DNA of 34,757 nucleotides from Penium margaritaceum. Taxonomy: Eukaryota; Streptophyta; Zygnematophyceae; Desmidiales; Peniaceae. Position 1 is the first letter of the stretch. Every line of letters starts with the position of its first letter. The notes under the pieces were generated by a model. It was not told where the DNA came from. It ran no database searches and saw only the letters and a list, made by a program, of their open reading frames with translations. The stretch lies in the NCBI GenBank assembly GCA_023375785.1, contig SZWC01001183.1:225591-260347 (forward strand), given 5' to 3'. A program made the position numbers and the translations under genes. This document shows positions 22,586 to 32,679 of the stretch, piece by piece.

Positions 22586-22640
22586 GGAATCAGTTGTTTT
22601 TTACTTGCCTACAAAGTAGGCAAGTAAAAAAATTGATTCT
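22586..22640. other. 55-nt AT-rich hairpin
   Basis: TTTTTTACTTGCCTAC (22597-22612) pairs perfectly with GTAGGCAAGTAAAAAA (22616-22631) round an AAA loop. After a two-base bulge nine more pairs form (22586-22594 with 22632-22640, two or three of them G-T). It could be the core of a small foldback element or a small-RNA precursor. Confidence 0.7.
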
Positions 22641-23511
22641 ATTTTGAACTTTTTTGTACTGCTAATGTTGAGGAATCAAGGTAAATAATTTTTAACCCCT
22701 GCTAAAGATGAAAAAAATCAAATCTGATTTTGTTCAGAAAGACAGTGGTGATGTAACAAGAGTATACATGTAGGTAAACATCCAAGAAATGAAGATGTTC
22801 GAGGAGTAGTATACATAGGTTACATATTGTATGAAAGTGGGACGATTAACCATAACTTGATTTCTTCTCTTTCTTGAAATACAAACCTTTCAAAAATACA
22901 CCCCCTAGTTACACTTAGGGTTTTTGGGTTTAACTTTATTGGAATTGCCAGATCCAAAGTATGTGATACTGACATGGTAACTAAATGGAAAGCCAAGCTA
23001 TAGATATCAGCTCTCATTCAGTAACTTTTAACCATCAGCTTGTCAGATGAGCGGATGGATTTTTCTAGTACACATTAAGGTATCCAGCCGGTCCACCGGT
23101 AGTCAACTTGTAGGTAACTCGACGACTAGTGGCGACTGATCTCTGCTCGCCCAACCCATGGTGCAGGAACAACAAAATGTTCCACAATTCATCTAAACTT
23201 TCCGTGGCTTGAGGACATCTAACCTCACTTTTCTGACGCTGGTGACCTCCGTGCAATTGAGATCGCGAACATCGACAGAGAATCTCACCACCTTTAACGT
23301 ACATGCATCCACACAAGCCGTAGGATAAAGCGTAGAACTAGTGTAGTATTCCTTTCAAACATTCCTTTGGATATTCCCAGCGCATGTCATGTTCTTTGTA
23401 CTCAGGATTCAATGAGATTGTCCCTAGTTCATCCTACCCGTGTAAGAAGGAAAGCTGGCTTTTGAGATTCCACGGTGATCAACCATGGCCTGATTATGAA
23501 TTTTTAGCACA
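22641..23511. other. Probable LTR sequence of the next copia element; no gene
   Basis: No genes. The primer-binding site at 23512 means that sequence up to 23511 (ending TTTTTAGCACA) should be the 3' part of a 5' LTR. Its start cannot be placed, because no second copy is in the window. Confidence 0.45.
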
Positions 23512-23523
23512 TGATATCAGAGC
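23512..23523 (+). promoter_or_regulatory. Primer-binding site, initiator tRNA-Met type
   Basis: TGATATCAGAGC has one mismatch to TGGTATCAGAGC and directly follows a CA dinucleotide, as at an LTR end. A copia gag begins about 20 bp downstream. Confidence 0.7.
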
Positions 23524-23543
23524 AGGGGGGTCATCCAATCAAC

Positions 23544-24720
23544 ATGGATCTGGATTCTCGTGATGCCAAGGATCATCAGGAGGTGGCTTTAGCCTCCTCA
23601 GCTGGTTCTTCCTTTGTTAGCTTCTGCGCTCTGGTGAAGCAATGATTAAGGGGTGATCCAGCCACCTCTGAGAGCAACTGGTGTTCTTTGGTCAATCCAA
23701 CAGCTTTGGGAACCTGCGACTCGTTCAAGAGAGGTTCAACATGCCGTAGGATTGTTCTATTTTGATAATCTTTTTGTGTTTCACCAAGCTAAGACCTCTA
23801 TATCCAGATTTTTTAATTGCCATGAGATTTCACTTTGGATGTCATTCCACCTACGGTCCAAGCTTTCCAATATTTGACGGAAAAGGATATCATCTGCGGG
23901 CTTTTGATTCTCAGATTTTCCTGATGCCTCATGACCTTTGGGTCACAGTTAAGCCCCAAACCGATGATATCTGTAATGCTGGAAGAGCAAGCGATGACCA
24001 AATGAAGACATGGCAAACAAAGCAAAGACAAACTTCTTCTATGCTTGGAAAGTACATGGTAGAAAAACACCATGCCCTTCTTTGTGAAAAGAATGCTACT
24101 TGCAATCACTTAGTGGCTTGGAGGACATTGAGATCATTTGATGTTCAGGACATGACTTCCCTTTGGTCAAGCCTATTTTCCCTCTTGTGCTCAACCAAAA
24201 TGACTCCTTTGACCTCAATTCAACACTACACCTTATACATCAAGAACTTGGGCTAACAACTGAATCAAGTAGGGGTGTACATTATAGAGGAACAGATGGC
24301 ACAAAATTTCCTTATTATATCTTCTTCAAGATTTCAACAAGCACTGCAATGATACGGTCTTCATCAATTGAAGAAAGTATGTGAGACATATTTTGACAAA
24401 CTTTGGGACTCGTCCTGTAGGAAAGATAAGCACGTGGCACCTGCTAGTCTTGTTTGGCAAGAACTCATCAACTTTGAAAATGAGTTGCAAGCAGATGGGA
24501 TGCTACGCACTTGGGTCCCTGGTTTGCACTACAAGATTTGCCCATCTCCATCACGACACAATACATCCTGACGCAGTAGGCAAAATGGAAAATCTTGGTG
24601 GAAATGCAAAGAAACGGTTCATGTGCGAAAGCATTTCCCACTCAATAATGGAATTAAACGGCCTCAAAATTTCTTTTCAAGAATGCCAAACCACAATTGC
24701 AAAATTCCAGACTAGAACAC
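23544..24720 (+). pseudogene. Ty1/copia gag remnant (third family)
   Basis: A start at 23544 gives MDLDSRDAKDHQEVALASS before stops appear. In the 164-codon frame 23762-24256 the core reads FPIFDGKGYHLRAF, FLMPHDLWVTVKP, SDDQMKTWQTKQRQ, FDVQDMTSLWSSLFSLL and IQHYTLYIKNLG. This follows the copia Gag pattern FDG.NY..W...M...L....LW..V. The adjacent frame continues with EEQMAQNFLIISSSRFQQAL. Near 24597-24640 WWKCKETVHVRKHF resembles a CX2CX4HX4C knuckle that has lost its outer cysteines. No protease or pol follows; the element 1 LTR begins at 25056. Confidence 0.72.
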
Positions 24721-25055
24721 TCTCACAAGAGACCTTTGTTCCCTTCAAACGGATCACCTTTGAAGAATTGGTGTTCTCTCTAACGAGTGAAGCACATCTG
24801 AGCCAGTTATCTCATGTTTTGACCTCCAAGAACCTGCCTCTACATGAGACTCTTTTGCATCTCCTTTTGTATCAGCAACTCCAGATGCACCCTGCCCAAT
24901 TGAATAAGATTTTGCAGGATTCAGCACGGGAAGAAAATGAAGAATTTGCATCATTACCCCGAGGGAGAAGGAGGAGAAAGCAACCCAGCTGTACAAATGG
25001 CTACCCTTAGGATTGCTTGGGTCTGCACTCACCCAACGGCTTCCTTTTGTCCGAT
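24721..25055. other. 3' remnant of the copia gag region
   Basis: One + strand frame stays open to 25010 and reads leucine-rich then arginine/lysine-rich sequence, with no motif I recognise. CCGAT at 25051-25055 is the base sequence just before the element 1 LTR and would be its target-site duplication; the partner is outside the window. Confidence 0.4.
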
Positions 25056-25696
25056 TTTTGTACTTTGTGCCGTTCCTGTACAGTTTACTGTGACCACTCA
25101 GCCATGTCCATACTCGTGCAGATCCCTGAGGCAGGCGGCCCTGGTGACACCGGCGCGACGACAGGCGGCGGACTACCCGCCTGGAGCTGACCGACCACTG
25201 TTCCAGAGCCCCAGATGTCACCGGGACTCCTTGCTGTGCCTTCTACGTCTTGCAGGCGCCTTTCGGAGGACTGGGCATGAGGCCCATTTGCATGTTTTTG
25301 CATTGTATACTTGCTGTCAGTCGATGGATGCATGCATGTGACCAGTCGCTGCGTCCGTCTTTTGATTCTGCACATCTAGGTTCAGACGGCGTAGGATTCT
25401 GACATGTGTGCGCAGAGTTACGGCCAAAACAGTGGTTTTGGGCTGGTTGTAGGACAGCTCTTGGACTGCCGTGTGCGACACCCGCCGTGCGCCGCGGCAG
25501 GTATTTATGCCCTGGACCTGTCAGTTGTCATTTCTCTCTGCATATGCTATATTGAAGCATTCTGACACTATGCCTTGTGTCTCCTAGCCAAACCCTTGCC
25601 GTTGTGTGTACGACCTGTGACTGTCGTCACCGTCTGACCAGGCACTGACGCCCGGTCAACGGCTGTGTTGCTAGGAAGCTTCCACGCACTTTCTCA
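25056..25696 (+). repeat. 5' LTR of copia element 1 (641 bp)
   Basis: It aligns with 32240-32679 from TTTTGTACTTTGTGCC (start TG mutated to TT) and ends CTTTCTCA immediately before the primer-binding site. TATTTATG at 25503-25510 is a possible TATA box. CCAAAACAGTGGTTTTGG at 25424-25441 is a hairpin conserved in all three LTRs of the two elements. Confidence 0.88.
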
Positions 25697-25710
25697 TGGT
25701 ATCATAGCAG
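25697..25710 (+). promoter_or_regulatory. Primer-binding site of element 1
   Basis: TGGTATCATAGCAG has one mismatch to the initiator tRNA-Met complement seen intact in element 2 (TGGTATCAGAGCAG). It directly abuts the LTR end. Confidence 0.85.
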
Positions 25711-26455
25711 TGAGACAGTTCTCACTGAGCTGCGCAGCAGAGACGCAGCAGAGCAGCAGCAGTGAGAGTCACCGCTGCAGCAGACCTTCTGGGACCTGTT
25801 GGAGACGGCCGGTCGCCGTCCACGTACTCCACCCACCACGTGAGATCGCAGCTGCTGAGGCAGCAGCAGCGGCGCATACCGCCACGCAGAGGTGTATGGC
25901 AGCTGCGGTGCGTGCAGCCGCCCCTCCCTCCACAGCTGCAGCAGCAGAGCAGCCGCAGCAGAGGCGGCGGCGGCAGTAGCGCAGCAGCAGCACAGCAGCA
26001 GCGGCCGCCACAGCAGCGTGGCAGTAGCGGCGGCAGCAGCAGCGCAGCAGCAGTGTCGGCAGCAGCAGCGCAACAGCGGCAGCGGCACAGCAGCAGCAGC
26101 GGCAGTCACGGCGGCAGCAGCAGTGCAGCAGTGGCAGCAGCAGCAGCGCGCGGCGGCGGCAGCCAGCAGTAGCGCGCGGCGGTGGCAGCCAGCAGCACCT
26201 GCAGCGCGCAGCAGCAGCGCCGCGCGTAGCAGCAGCGCCGCACGCAGCTGCAGCGCCGCGCGCAGCAGCAGCCGCCACGCGCAGCAGCAGCAGCAGCAGC
26301 ACAGCCGCTGCTGCCACCGCTGCACACGCAGCTACGGAGCTGCTGCTGCAGCTGACAGCACAGCTGCAGCAGCAGCTGGGCGGAAGCTGCTGCGCAGCTT
26401 CCGCGGAGCTGCCGCGCGCCACCGCGTAGCGGCAGAACTGTGACAAAAAAAGGAA
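25711..26455 (+). repeat. CAG/GCA-rich leader of element 1
   Basis: About 740 bp dominated by GCAGCAGC, GCGGCAGC and CAGCAGCG units. Every frame on both strands is stop-poor and encodes Ser/Gln/Ala or Ala/Cys/Leu homopolymer, so the long open frames here are not genes. The transcript would be rich in CAG units, which form stable hairpins. Element 2 has the same kind of tract in the same place. Confidence 0.85.
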
Positions 26456-26465
26456 GGGGACGAGC

Positions 26466-26537
26466 TGACATCAGCATTATTGATTGCTGATGTCATCAAG
26501 TCGTGCTGACGTCAGCAACCACTTGCTGACGTCAGCA
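26466..26537 (+). promoter_or_regulatory. Cluster of TGACGTCA palindromes before gag (element 1)
   Basis: TGACGTCA at 26507-26514 and 26527-26534, each inside a perfect 14-bp palindrome TGCTGACGTCAGCA. Variants TGACATCA (26466-26473) and TGATGTCA (26488-26495) are mutually inverted and form an 11-bp stem. TGACGTCA is the classic CRE/TGA bZIP core. As RNA these are self-complementary stems. A conserved block TTGCCAGCGTTTCAA follows at 26575-26589. Confidence 0.7.
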
Positions 26538-26658
26538 TTACATTTAGCCAATTTTTCACCCGGAAAGTCAAAAGTTGCCAGCGTTTCAACTCCCCGAGAA
26601 ATGTAGACGGTTTTGAAATCCGGCAAACTTGACCTGTCTTCCCATAGTGAGCGGCGAC

Positions 26659-28243
26659 ATGAGTTTGCCCGACGACAAGAACAAGGGACCAGGTGATCCC
26701 TCCTCCTCTTCTTCACGAGTATTGAGCCCTCGCTCGCAGGCCATTGAGGACCTGCGCAGCCAACAGGAGGAGATGCGTCGTCTGTTGCGAGAGCAGACTG
26801 ACGCGATCCGCACGCTGACTAAGCTCCTACGCGCTCAGTCCACAGCTCCGCGGATTTCTGAGGGAGCTGTCGGCGTTGCGGCCTCCACCGAGCACTCGGC
26901 TCAGGTGCCCATGACAGGTGCCCCGCCTGCTTGACCTCTTGGTGTGGTTTCCCCACCACCTGCGGACCTCCTTGACGACGAGCCATTCATGCCAGGCTTC
27001 GAGGATGACTCCCAGGAGAGGGAGATTCATCTCCTACAGGAGCGCCTCCGTCAGCTGTAGGCGGGTATCCGACCTCCACCCGTGTCCCCGATACGACCGT
27101 CACCTGACTTCCACGGTGATCACCCCTTTCCAGGAGTCTTCCCCATCTCTCGCCCTCCTCAGCCTGTGGTTGCTCTCCCCACGGAGCGGCAGCCAAAGGA
27201 CTTTGAGGCACCACCTCCACGGTACATCAGCGAGGATGGATTTGACTACTGGGAGATCCTGTTTCAGGTGTGGGCCACTTCCACGAGGGAGTGTGGCCTT
27301 ACTACCACAGCTCATACCAGCCTACAGATCCAGCATAGGTGCTCACAGCAGCCAGGGCCATGCGAGGACTTCTCTACGCCATGCCACGCGAGACTGTCGT
27401 TGACTTCCGCCCCTTCCTCGGCGAGGCTGGCACAGGCACCGGAGCTGATCCGCGTAGAGGCTGGGATCTGGCGTTGTCCCTACTGGCCGTAGAGACGCAC
27501 GCCACGCGTGCGTCACATATTCGTGCTTTCCACTCGATCCGTCAGGGACCAGCAGAGCCTGCGGCGGATTACTGGCGACGCGCCATGCGTATCTACACGC
27601 GTCAGGGGACCTCAGGGGGCACACAGCTGTGGGCACTTCGGACGATCATGCTCGGAGTTCGCCAGGAGTACACCGACATATTCACACGGTACAGCGACGC
27701 TGCTCTCGAGCCTTTCTCAGCCACCCTGCAGCTGCTCCCTTGGGCCCACCAGCTTTTCCTCTAGGTGACGTCGGCCCGCAAGGCAGCAGTAGCACATCAG
27801 GAGACGTCCCTCGCTGCAGCAGTCCTCGCCTCACCACCATCTTCCCTCCTGCGGTCACCCTCATCTACCTCCATCACGACCTCATCTTCCTCCTCCTCTT
27901 CGACCCCGTCTATACCCACGCAGACGCAGGGCGTTGCCGTACCCGCCCAGGGGAAGAAGAAGAATAGGAAGCATGGATCGGGTCAGCAGCACTCGTCATC
28001 CAGTGGTAGCAGTGGCCGTTCCGTGCACTGCTACAACTGTGGAGGTGCCCATCGCTACACCGAGTGCCAGCAGCCGCTTGACTGGGAGCGCATCACTCGC
28101 GGACTTCAGGCTGCCCATGCTACCCGCACGGCGTCCGGCATGTCGACCGCACACTCCTCGGGACGCGCGACGACCACGACTGCAGCTGTTCCTGCATCCT
28201 CACCGGCGAGCAGCAGTCATCCAGACCCACGTGACCGCACCAT
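26659..28243 (+). pseudogene. Gag of copia element 1, broken
   Basis: The ATG at 26659 (context GCGGCGACATG) opens MSLPDDKNKGPGDPSSS, followed by a helical segment SPRSQAIEDLRSQQEEMRRL that matches element 2. Frame 1 is interrupted by TGA (26932-26934) and TAG (27058-27060). A frameshift near 27310-27340 moves to frame 3, which carries LLYAMPRETVVDF, HIRAFHSIRQGPAEPAADYW and TQLWALRTIMLGVRQEYTDI, the Gag core. Another TAG lies at 27762-27764. The C-terminal part is Ser/Thr-rich with a zinc knuckle at 28029-28067 (CYNCGGAHRYTEC). The knuckle has three residues before the His, where the usual CCHC spacing has four. The segment from 27968 is repeated after the N at 28244. Confidence 0.82.
27968..28243 (+). 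repeat. 276-bp duplication, copy A
   Basis: Same as 28245-28520 apart from three substitutions near the right end (28218, 28230 and 28236 against their partners). The copies are separated only by the N at 28244. Probably two ends of neighbouring contigs abutted without merging their overlap. Confidence 0.92.
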
Positions 28244-28244
28244 N

Positions 28245-28520
28245 GAAGCATGGATCGGGTCAGCAGCACTCGTCATCCAGTGGTAGCAGTGGCCGTTCCG
28301 TGCACTGCTACAACTGTGGAGGTGCCCATCGCTACACCGAGTGCCAGCAGCCGCTTGACTGGGAGCGCATCACTCGCGGACTTCAGGCTGCCCATGCTAC
28401 CCGCACGGCGTCCGGCATGTCGACCGCACACTCCTCGGGACGCGCGACGACCACGACTGCAGCTGTTCCTGCATCCTCACCGGCGAGCAGCAGTGATCCA
28501 GACCCAGGTGACTGCACCAT
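28245..28520 (+). repeat. 276-bp duplication, copy B
   Basis: Second copy, including a second zinc knuckle at 28306-28344. The 277-bp offset (276 plus N) shifts the reading frame by one. That fully accounts for the gag frame (phase of 27339-28243) differing from the pol frame (phase of 28245-31300). Confidence 0.92.
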
Positions 28521-31500
28521 CGCCGAGCTCCGTCATCTTCTGGCGTTTCGCTTTCAGGGAGGTGCGAGTGTGTTGTTATCATCGAGTGGGTCACAAACTG
28601 CTTGTTCGTCCGTCCTCGTGACTCGTGATGACACGTGTGGGGGAGCACAGTCCGCATGTGATGATGATGGACCTGACTGCACTGACTGGATTCATGAGTC
28701 TCACCTTAGTGATGTACGTCGTTCCTTCCCACTGACGACTCAGCGTCCCTTTGATGCCGAGTGTTCCATTGCTCGTTGTAGAGTGACGTCCACCAGTCGT
28801 GACTCCGGTGGCACTTGGATCATCTATTCCGGTGCCACCCACCACATGACATGTCGTTGTAGTGACTTTGTGGTACTTGGTCCCATCACGACTGTCCGCT
28901 CTGTTCGTACAAGCTCTGGTCAGTCCTTACCGGTCCACGGTGTTGGGGTTGTATGCTTTGATGGTCTGTCTGGCCCCCTGTATCTCTCTGACGTGCAGTT
29001 TGTGCCTGATCTTGAGCTCAGCCTCCTATCTGTGCGTACCTGCACTTTGATGGGTCTCTCCGTTGAGCATACCGCTGATTCAGCTACTGTGAATGCTCTT
29101 GACACCCGTAGCATTGTCCTGCGTACTTCAGTCGTAGATGATTTGTACCACATTGCTCGGCCCTCCTCCCCTTGCTCTCCCTCCTCCTTTGGCCGCGTTT
29201 TAGTCACTAGTGTTCTATCCCCGGAACATCAGCGGTTGCTTCACCGACGTTTGTGTCACGTGGGCTCGGACACTGTGTCGAAGCTCATCCGGACACAGCC
29301 CGCTCTTGGTCTTGACGTGGCTTCTTTCGAGAAGCCACCCAAGACCGACTGTCTTTTTTGCGCTCAGGGAAAGATGCACCGGTGCACTTATCCTGATTCG
29401 TGTTCCCGAGTGCTGAGGCCACTCGAGTTGGTCCACTCGGACCTGCTTGGTCCTCTCCCGGTCGAGTCCCTGTCCGAGAGGGGCCGGTATGTTCTGACGC
29501 TGACTGATGACTTCACCCGGATGCGGTGGGTCTACAGTCTGCGCCAGAAGAGCGACGCCGCCCTTGCCGTTCGGCTCTGGCTCGTGATGGCTGAGCGTCG
29601 GTCTCGCCACACGCTACATACCTTTCGCTCGGATCGCGGCGGCGAGTTCCTCGGTGAGATGGACTCCTTCTTTGTTGAGCACGGCATTTTTCACCAGGTC
29701 TCCGCTCCTGCTACCCCACAGCAGAACGGTGTCTCTGAGCGCTGGAACCGCACCATGGAGGATGCGGTCCACGCCATGCGGTCTGAGTGCGGTCTCCCGG
29801 AGTCCTTCGCCATCGAGGGCTTCGCCTACATGACGTGGGTCTGGAACCGACTCCCGCATGGTCCGCTTCCGGATCATGTTACACCGTACGAGCTCTGGTT
29901 TGGCCACCGTGCCGATCTTCGTCTCGGGCGTGTCTGGGGTTCCCTAGCCTCCGTGTGGTACACCAAGGACCAGTAGGGGTCCAAGGTCTCCCCCCGGGGT
30001 CGCTTGTGTGCTTTCATCGGCATCTCCCCGCAATCGAAGGCCTGGCGCTTTTGGGACCCCACTCGCCGTCGTGTCATTTAGTCCCGTGACGCGCTGTTTT
30101 TTGAGTCTGTCACATACCGTGATCTGGCTTCGATCACAGCGCTCTCTGCAGCTCATGTCCCCTCCTGTGAGGGTCCTCGGCGGATGGGGGAGACTTCTCC
30201 GCCAGTGACCATTTCTCGTCACGCTGATGTGTCCGCTCGAGTCCCCTCTCGATCTCCAGTACTTGATGACCCGGCTATCATTGCCGTTGGTCCAGAGATC
30301 CCGCCTGCTCAGCCTGTTTCACACCCCACAGGTACCGCTGTTCTCACACCTCCTCCTGCATCATCACCTGTGTCCACTGGCACCCCTGCTCCGGTGTCTG
30401 ACCCAGCCAAGCCCACTCCTATCCCTACGTCGCCTGACACTCCTGTCTTAGTGTCCGGGCCAGCTGTCCCTCCGAGCTCAGTGTCCCCCACACACGCTTC
30501 TCCTCGCACGGCATCTCCGGCTGCCTCGTCTCAGCCCTCACCAGTTGTGGTCGTACCTGTCCCTGTGGTCGTACCTGTTCCTGAGCCTGAGGTGCGCCCC
30601 TCGACCTCCGGTTACTCCCGTGAGCCCGGTGGTCGCCTTCGACCACTGGATTCCGGAGCTCAGCGGGTGTCGGGTCCCGGACCCAGGCGCCCCACTCGCA
30701 GCATCGCGAGCGGTGATCCAGGCACAAAGGCCCTAGGCCTGAGTGCCCGCACTGAGCCTACAGAGGTACACCCAGTGTGCCCCATCGGGCACGATCTGGT
30801 CACTCGCGAGTTCCATATCGCCTGTGACGCAGCAGCTGATCTCGTAGCCGTCAGACCTGACACTGAGGCGTGTGCACTTGCCACGCAGAGTTCCCCCTCT
30901 ATGGCGCCTGACCCGGGCACATTGAGGGAGGCTTTTTCATCGCAGGATGCTGAGGCCTGGCGAGCTGCTTGCGAGGATGAGCTTCGCGCCATCTGAGAGC
31001 ACAGAGTCTACGAGCTGGTGGACCTTCCCCCTGGGAGGAAGGCTATTCAGGTCAAGTGGGTCTTTTGCAAGAAAGTGAAGCCGGATGGCTCACTGGAACG
31101 CTACAAGGCCCGCTTGGTCGTCAAGGGGTTCTCTCAGATTGAGGGAGTTGACTACACTGACACCTTTGCCCCTGTCCGCCGCATGACCTCAGCTCGAGCC
31201 CTGTTCGGTGTAGTGGCTCAGCATGACTGGGAACTACACCAGATGGATGTGAACAATGTGTTCCTCCATGGCTCTTTGGATGAGGAGATTTACGTGGCTC
31301 AGCCACCAGCTTTGAGGACGGTGACAAGGTCTGGCGCTTGCGCAAGTCCTTGTACGGCCTCAAGCAGTCTCCACGGTGTTGGAACCGGGAGATCACTGGC
31401 ACCTTGACTCGCGCAGGATACGTACAGAGCGAGGCAGACCCCTCACTCTTCATCCTACCAACACCCGAGCGGTTCACCGCCATCCTCGTCTATGTTGATG

Positions 31501-32136
31501 ACCTTCTGATCGCGTCTCCGTCCCTGGAGGCCGTGAAGGAGGCCAAGGGTGTCCTGCAAACCGCCTACAGGATGAAGGACCTCGGTCCTGCATCGGTGTT
31601 TCTTGGTATGGAGATCGTGCGAGATCGCAGACATCGGACACTGTTGCTGCATCAGGCACGATACGCACGAATCGTGGGGGAGTGCTTTAGCGACCTCCTT
31701 GGTGCAGTGCCCACTGCTTCCACACCCCTCACACCAGATGGGCAGGATGCCCTGAAGGTGGATGATCCTACACAGCTGGGGGAGACAGTGGACGTGACCT
31801 TGTACCTCCGTCTTATCGGATCTCTGATGTACCTGGCCACTACCACGCGTCCCGACATCGCGTTCACCGTCAACCTCCTCGCTCAGTTCTCGCAGGCTCC
31901 ACGTGCGAGAGCTCTTCACGCGGCTGTACGAGTGGTACGGTACGTGGTCTCCACGCCGTATCTCGGACTCTGATTTCGTCGGCAGTGTTCGNCTAGTGGA
32001 GCGACGCGTGATCTCCATCATGTGGGTTCGCACTGACTTGCAGCGTGCTGATTTCTTGACGAAGGCACTCGCCCGCGGAAAGTTCTTGGTGGCCATTCGT
32101 TCTGTTGGGCTTCGCCTCGTGCGTGACAGTGGTTGA
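28245..32136 (+). pseudogene. Pol of copia element 1 (PR-IN-RT-RNase H), broken
   Basis: Protease: WIIYSGATHHM, where the catalytic Asp of DSG is Tyr (codon 28825-28827). Integrase: HRRLCH (29242-29259) and CLFC (29350-29361) give the zinc site; Asp at 29440 (HSDLLGPL), Asp at 29632 (SDRGGEF) and Glu at 29737 (NGVSERW) complete DDE. Linker: Pro/Ser/Val-rich, 30180-30900. RT: AIQVKWVFCKKVKPDGSLER, Asp at 31246 (QMDVNN), YVDD at 31491-31502. RNase H: only the start (SDSDFVGS) and end (WVRTDLQRADFLTKAL) survive, joined at the N at 31992; the roughly 90-100 residues between are missing. Stops: TAG 29974, TAG 30079, TGA 30994. Frameshifts: near 31305 and near 31965. The integrase region is otherwise well preserved, so the element died fairly recently. 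Confidence 0.87.
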
Positions 32137-32230
32137 GTGTGGGATGTACGTTGGCGTCTCATCTTTTTGTCTCACTCATTATGTGGTTGTACCAGTGCTA
32201 CACGCGTATGGACATGCGTACCATCGGGTC

Positions 32231-32239
32231 ATGGGGGAG
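32231..32239 (+). promoter_or_regulatory. Polypurine tract of element 1
   Basis: ATGGGGGAG directly precedes the TGTTGTGC start of the 3' LTR. Confidence 0.8.
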
Positions 32240-32679
32240 TGTTGTGCTTTGTGCCATTCCTGTACATTTTACTGTGACCACTCGGCCGTGTCCATACTCG
32301 TGCAGATCCCTAAGGCAGGCGGCCCTGGTGACACCGGTGCGACGACAGGCGGCGGACTACCCGCCTGGAGCTGACCGACCACTGTTCCAGAGCCCCAGAT
32401 GTCACCGGGACTCCTTGCTGTGCCTTCTACGTCTTGCAGGCACCTTTCGGCGGACTTGGCATGAGGCCCATTTGCATGTTTTTGCATTGCATACTCGCTG
32501 TCAGTCGATGGATGCATGCATGTGACCAGTCGATGCGTCCGTCTTTTGATTCTGCACGTCTAGGTTCAGACGGCGTAGGATTCTGACATGTGTGCGCAGA
32601 GTAACGGCCAAAACAGTGGTTTTGGGCCGGTTTTAGGACAGCTCTTGGACTGCCGCGTGCGACACCCGCTGTGCGCCGC
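32240..32679 (+). repeat. 3' LTR of element 1, interrupted
   Basis: It starts TGTTGTGCTTTGTGCC and matches the 5' LTR to GTGCGCCGC at 32671-32679. In the 5' LTR the sequence then continues GGCAGGTATTTATGCC (25496 on). Here the LTR of element 2 starts instead. The missing last 200 bp should lie beyond element 2, outside the window. Confidence 0.87.

Larger units (their letters stand above)
25056..32679 (+). mobile_element. Ty1/copia element 1 (nearly full length, defective)
   Basis: 5' LTR 25056-25696, primer site, repeat-rich leader, gag, protease, integrase, RT, RNase H remnant, polypurine tract and a 3' LTR from 32240. The 3' LTR is cut at 32679 by element 2. Integrase before RT identifies it as copia. 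LTR copies differ at about 20 of roughly 440 comparable positions by hand count, mostly transitions. It is defective through in-frame stops, frameshifts and a protease active-site change. Two single-N joins distort it further. It is GC-rich, in contrast to the AT-rich debris before it. Confidence 0.88.

Noticed and set aside
25702-26446. Long open frames of up to 225 codons on both strands in the CAG-rich tract
   Set aside because: They encode only Ala/Cys/Leu/Ser/Gln homopolymer in every frame on both strands. This is expected of CAG-repeat DNA, and the tract lies in the untranslated leader of element 1.
27934-28520. Programmed gag-pol frameshift at the N
   Set aside because: The frame change equals the 277-bp offset of a duplicate separated by one N, so it is an assembly effect.
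26932-30996. Alternative genetic code with TAG read as Gln, as in some ulvophyte algae
   Set aside because: TGA also interrupts the same polyprotein, frameshifts and a lost protease Asp show decay, and older elements here have stops of all kinds. Deamination of CAG and CGA explains the stops more simply.
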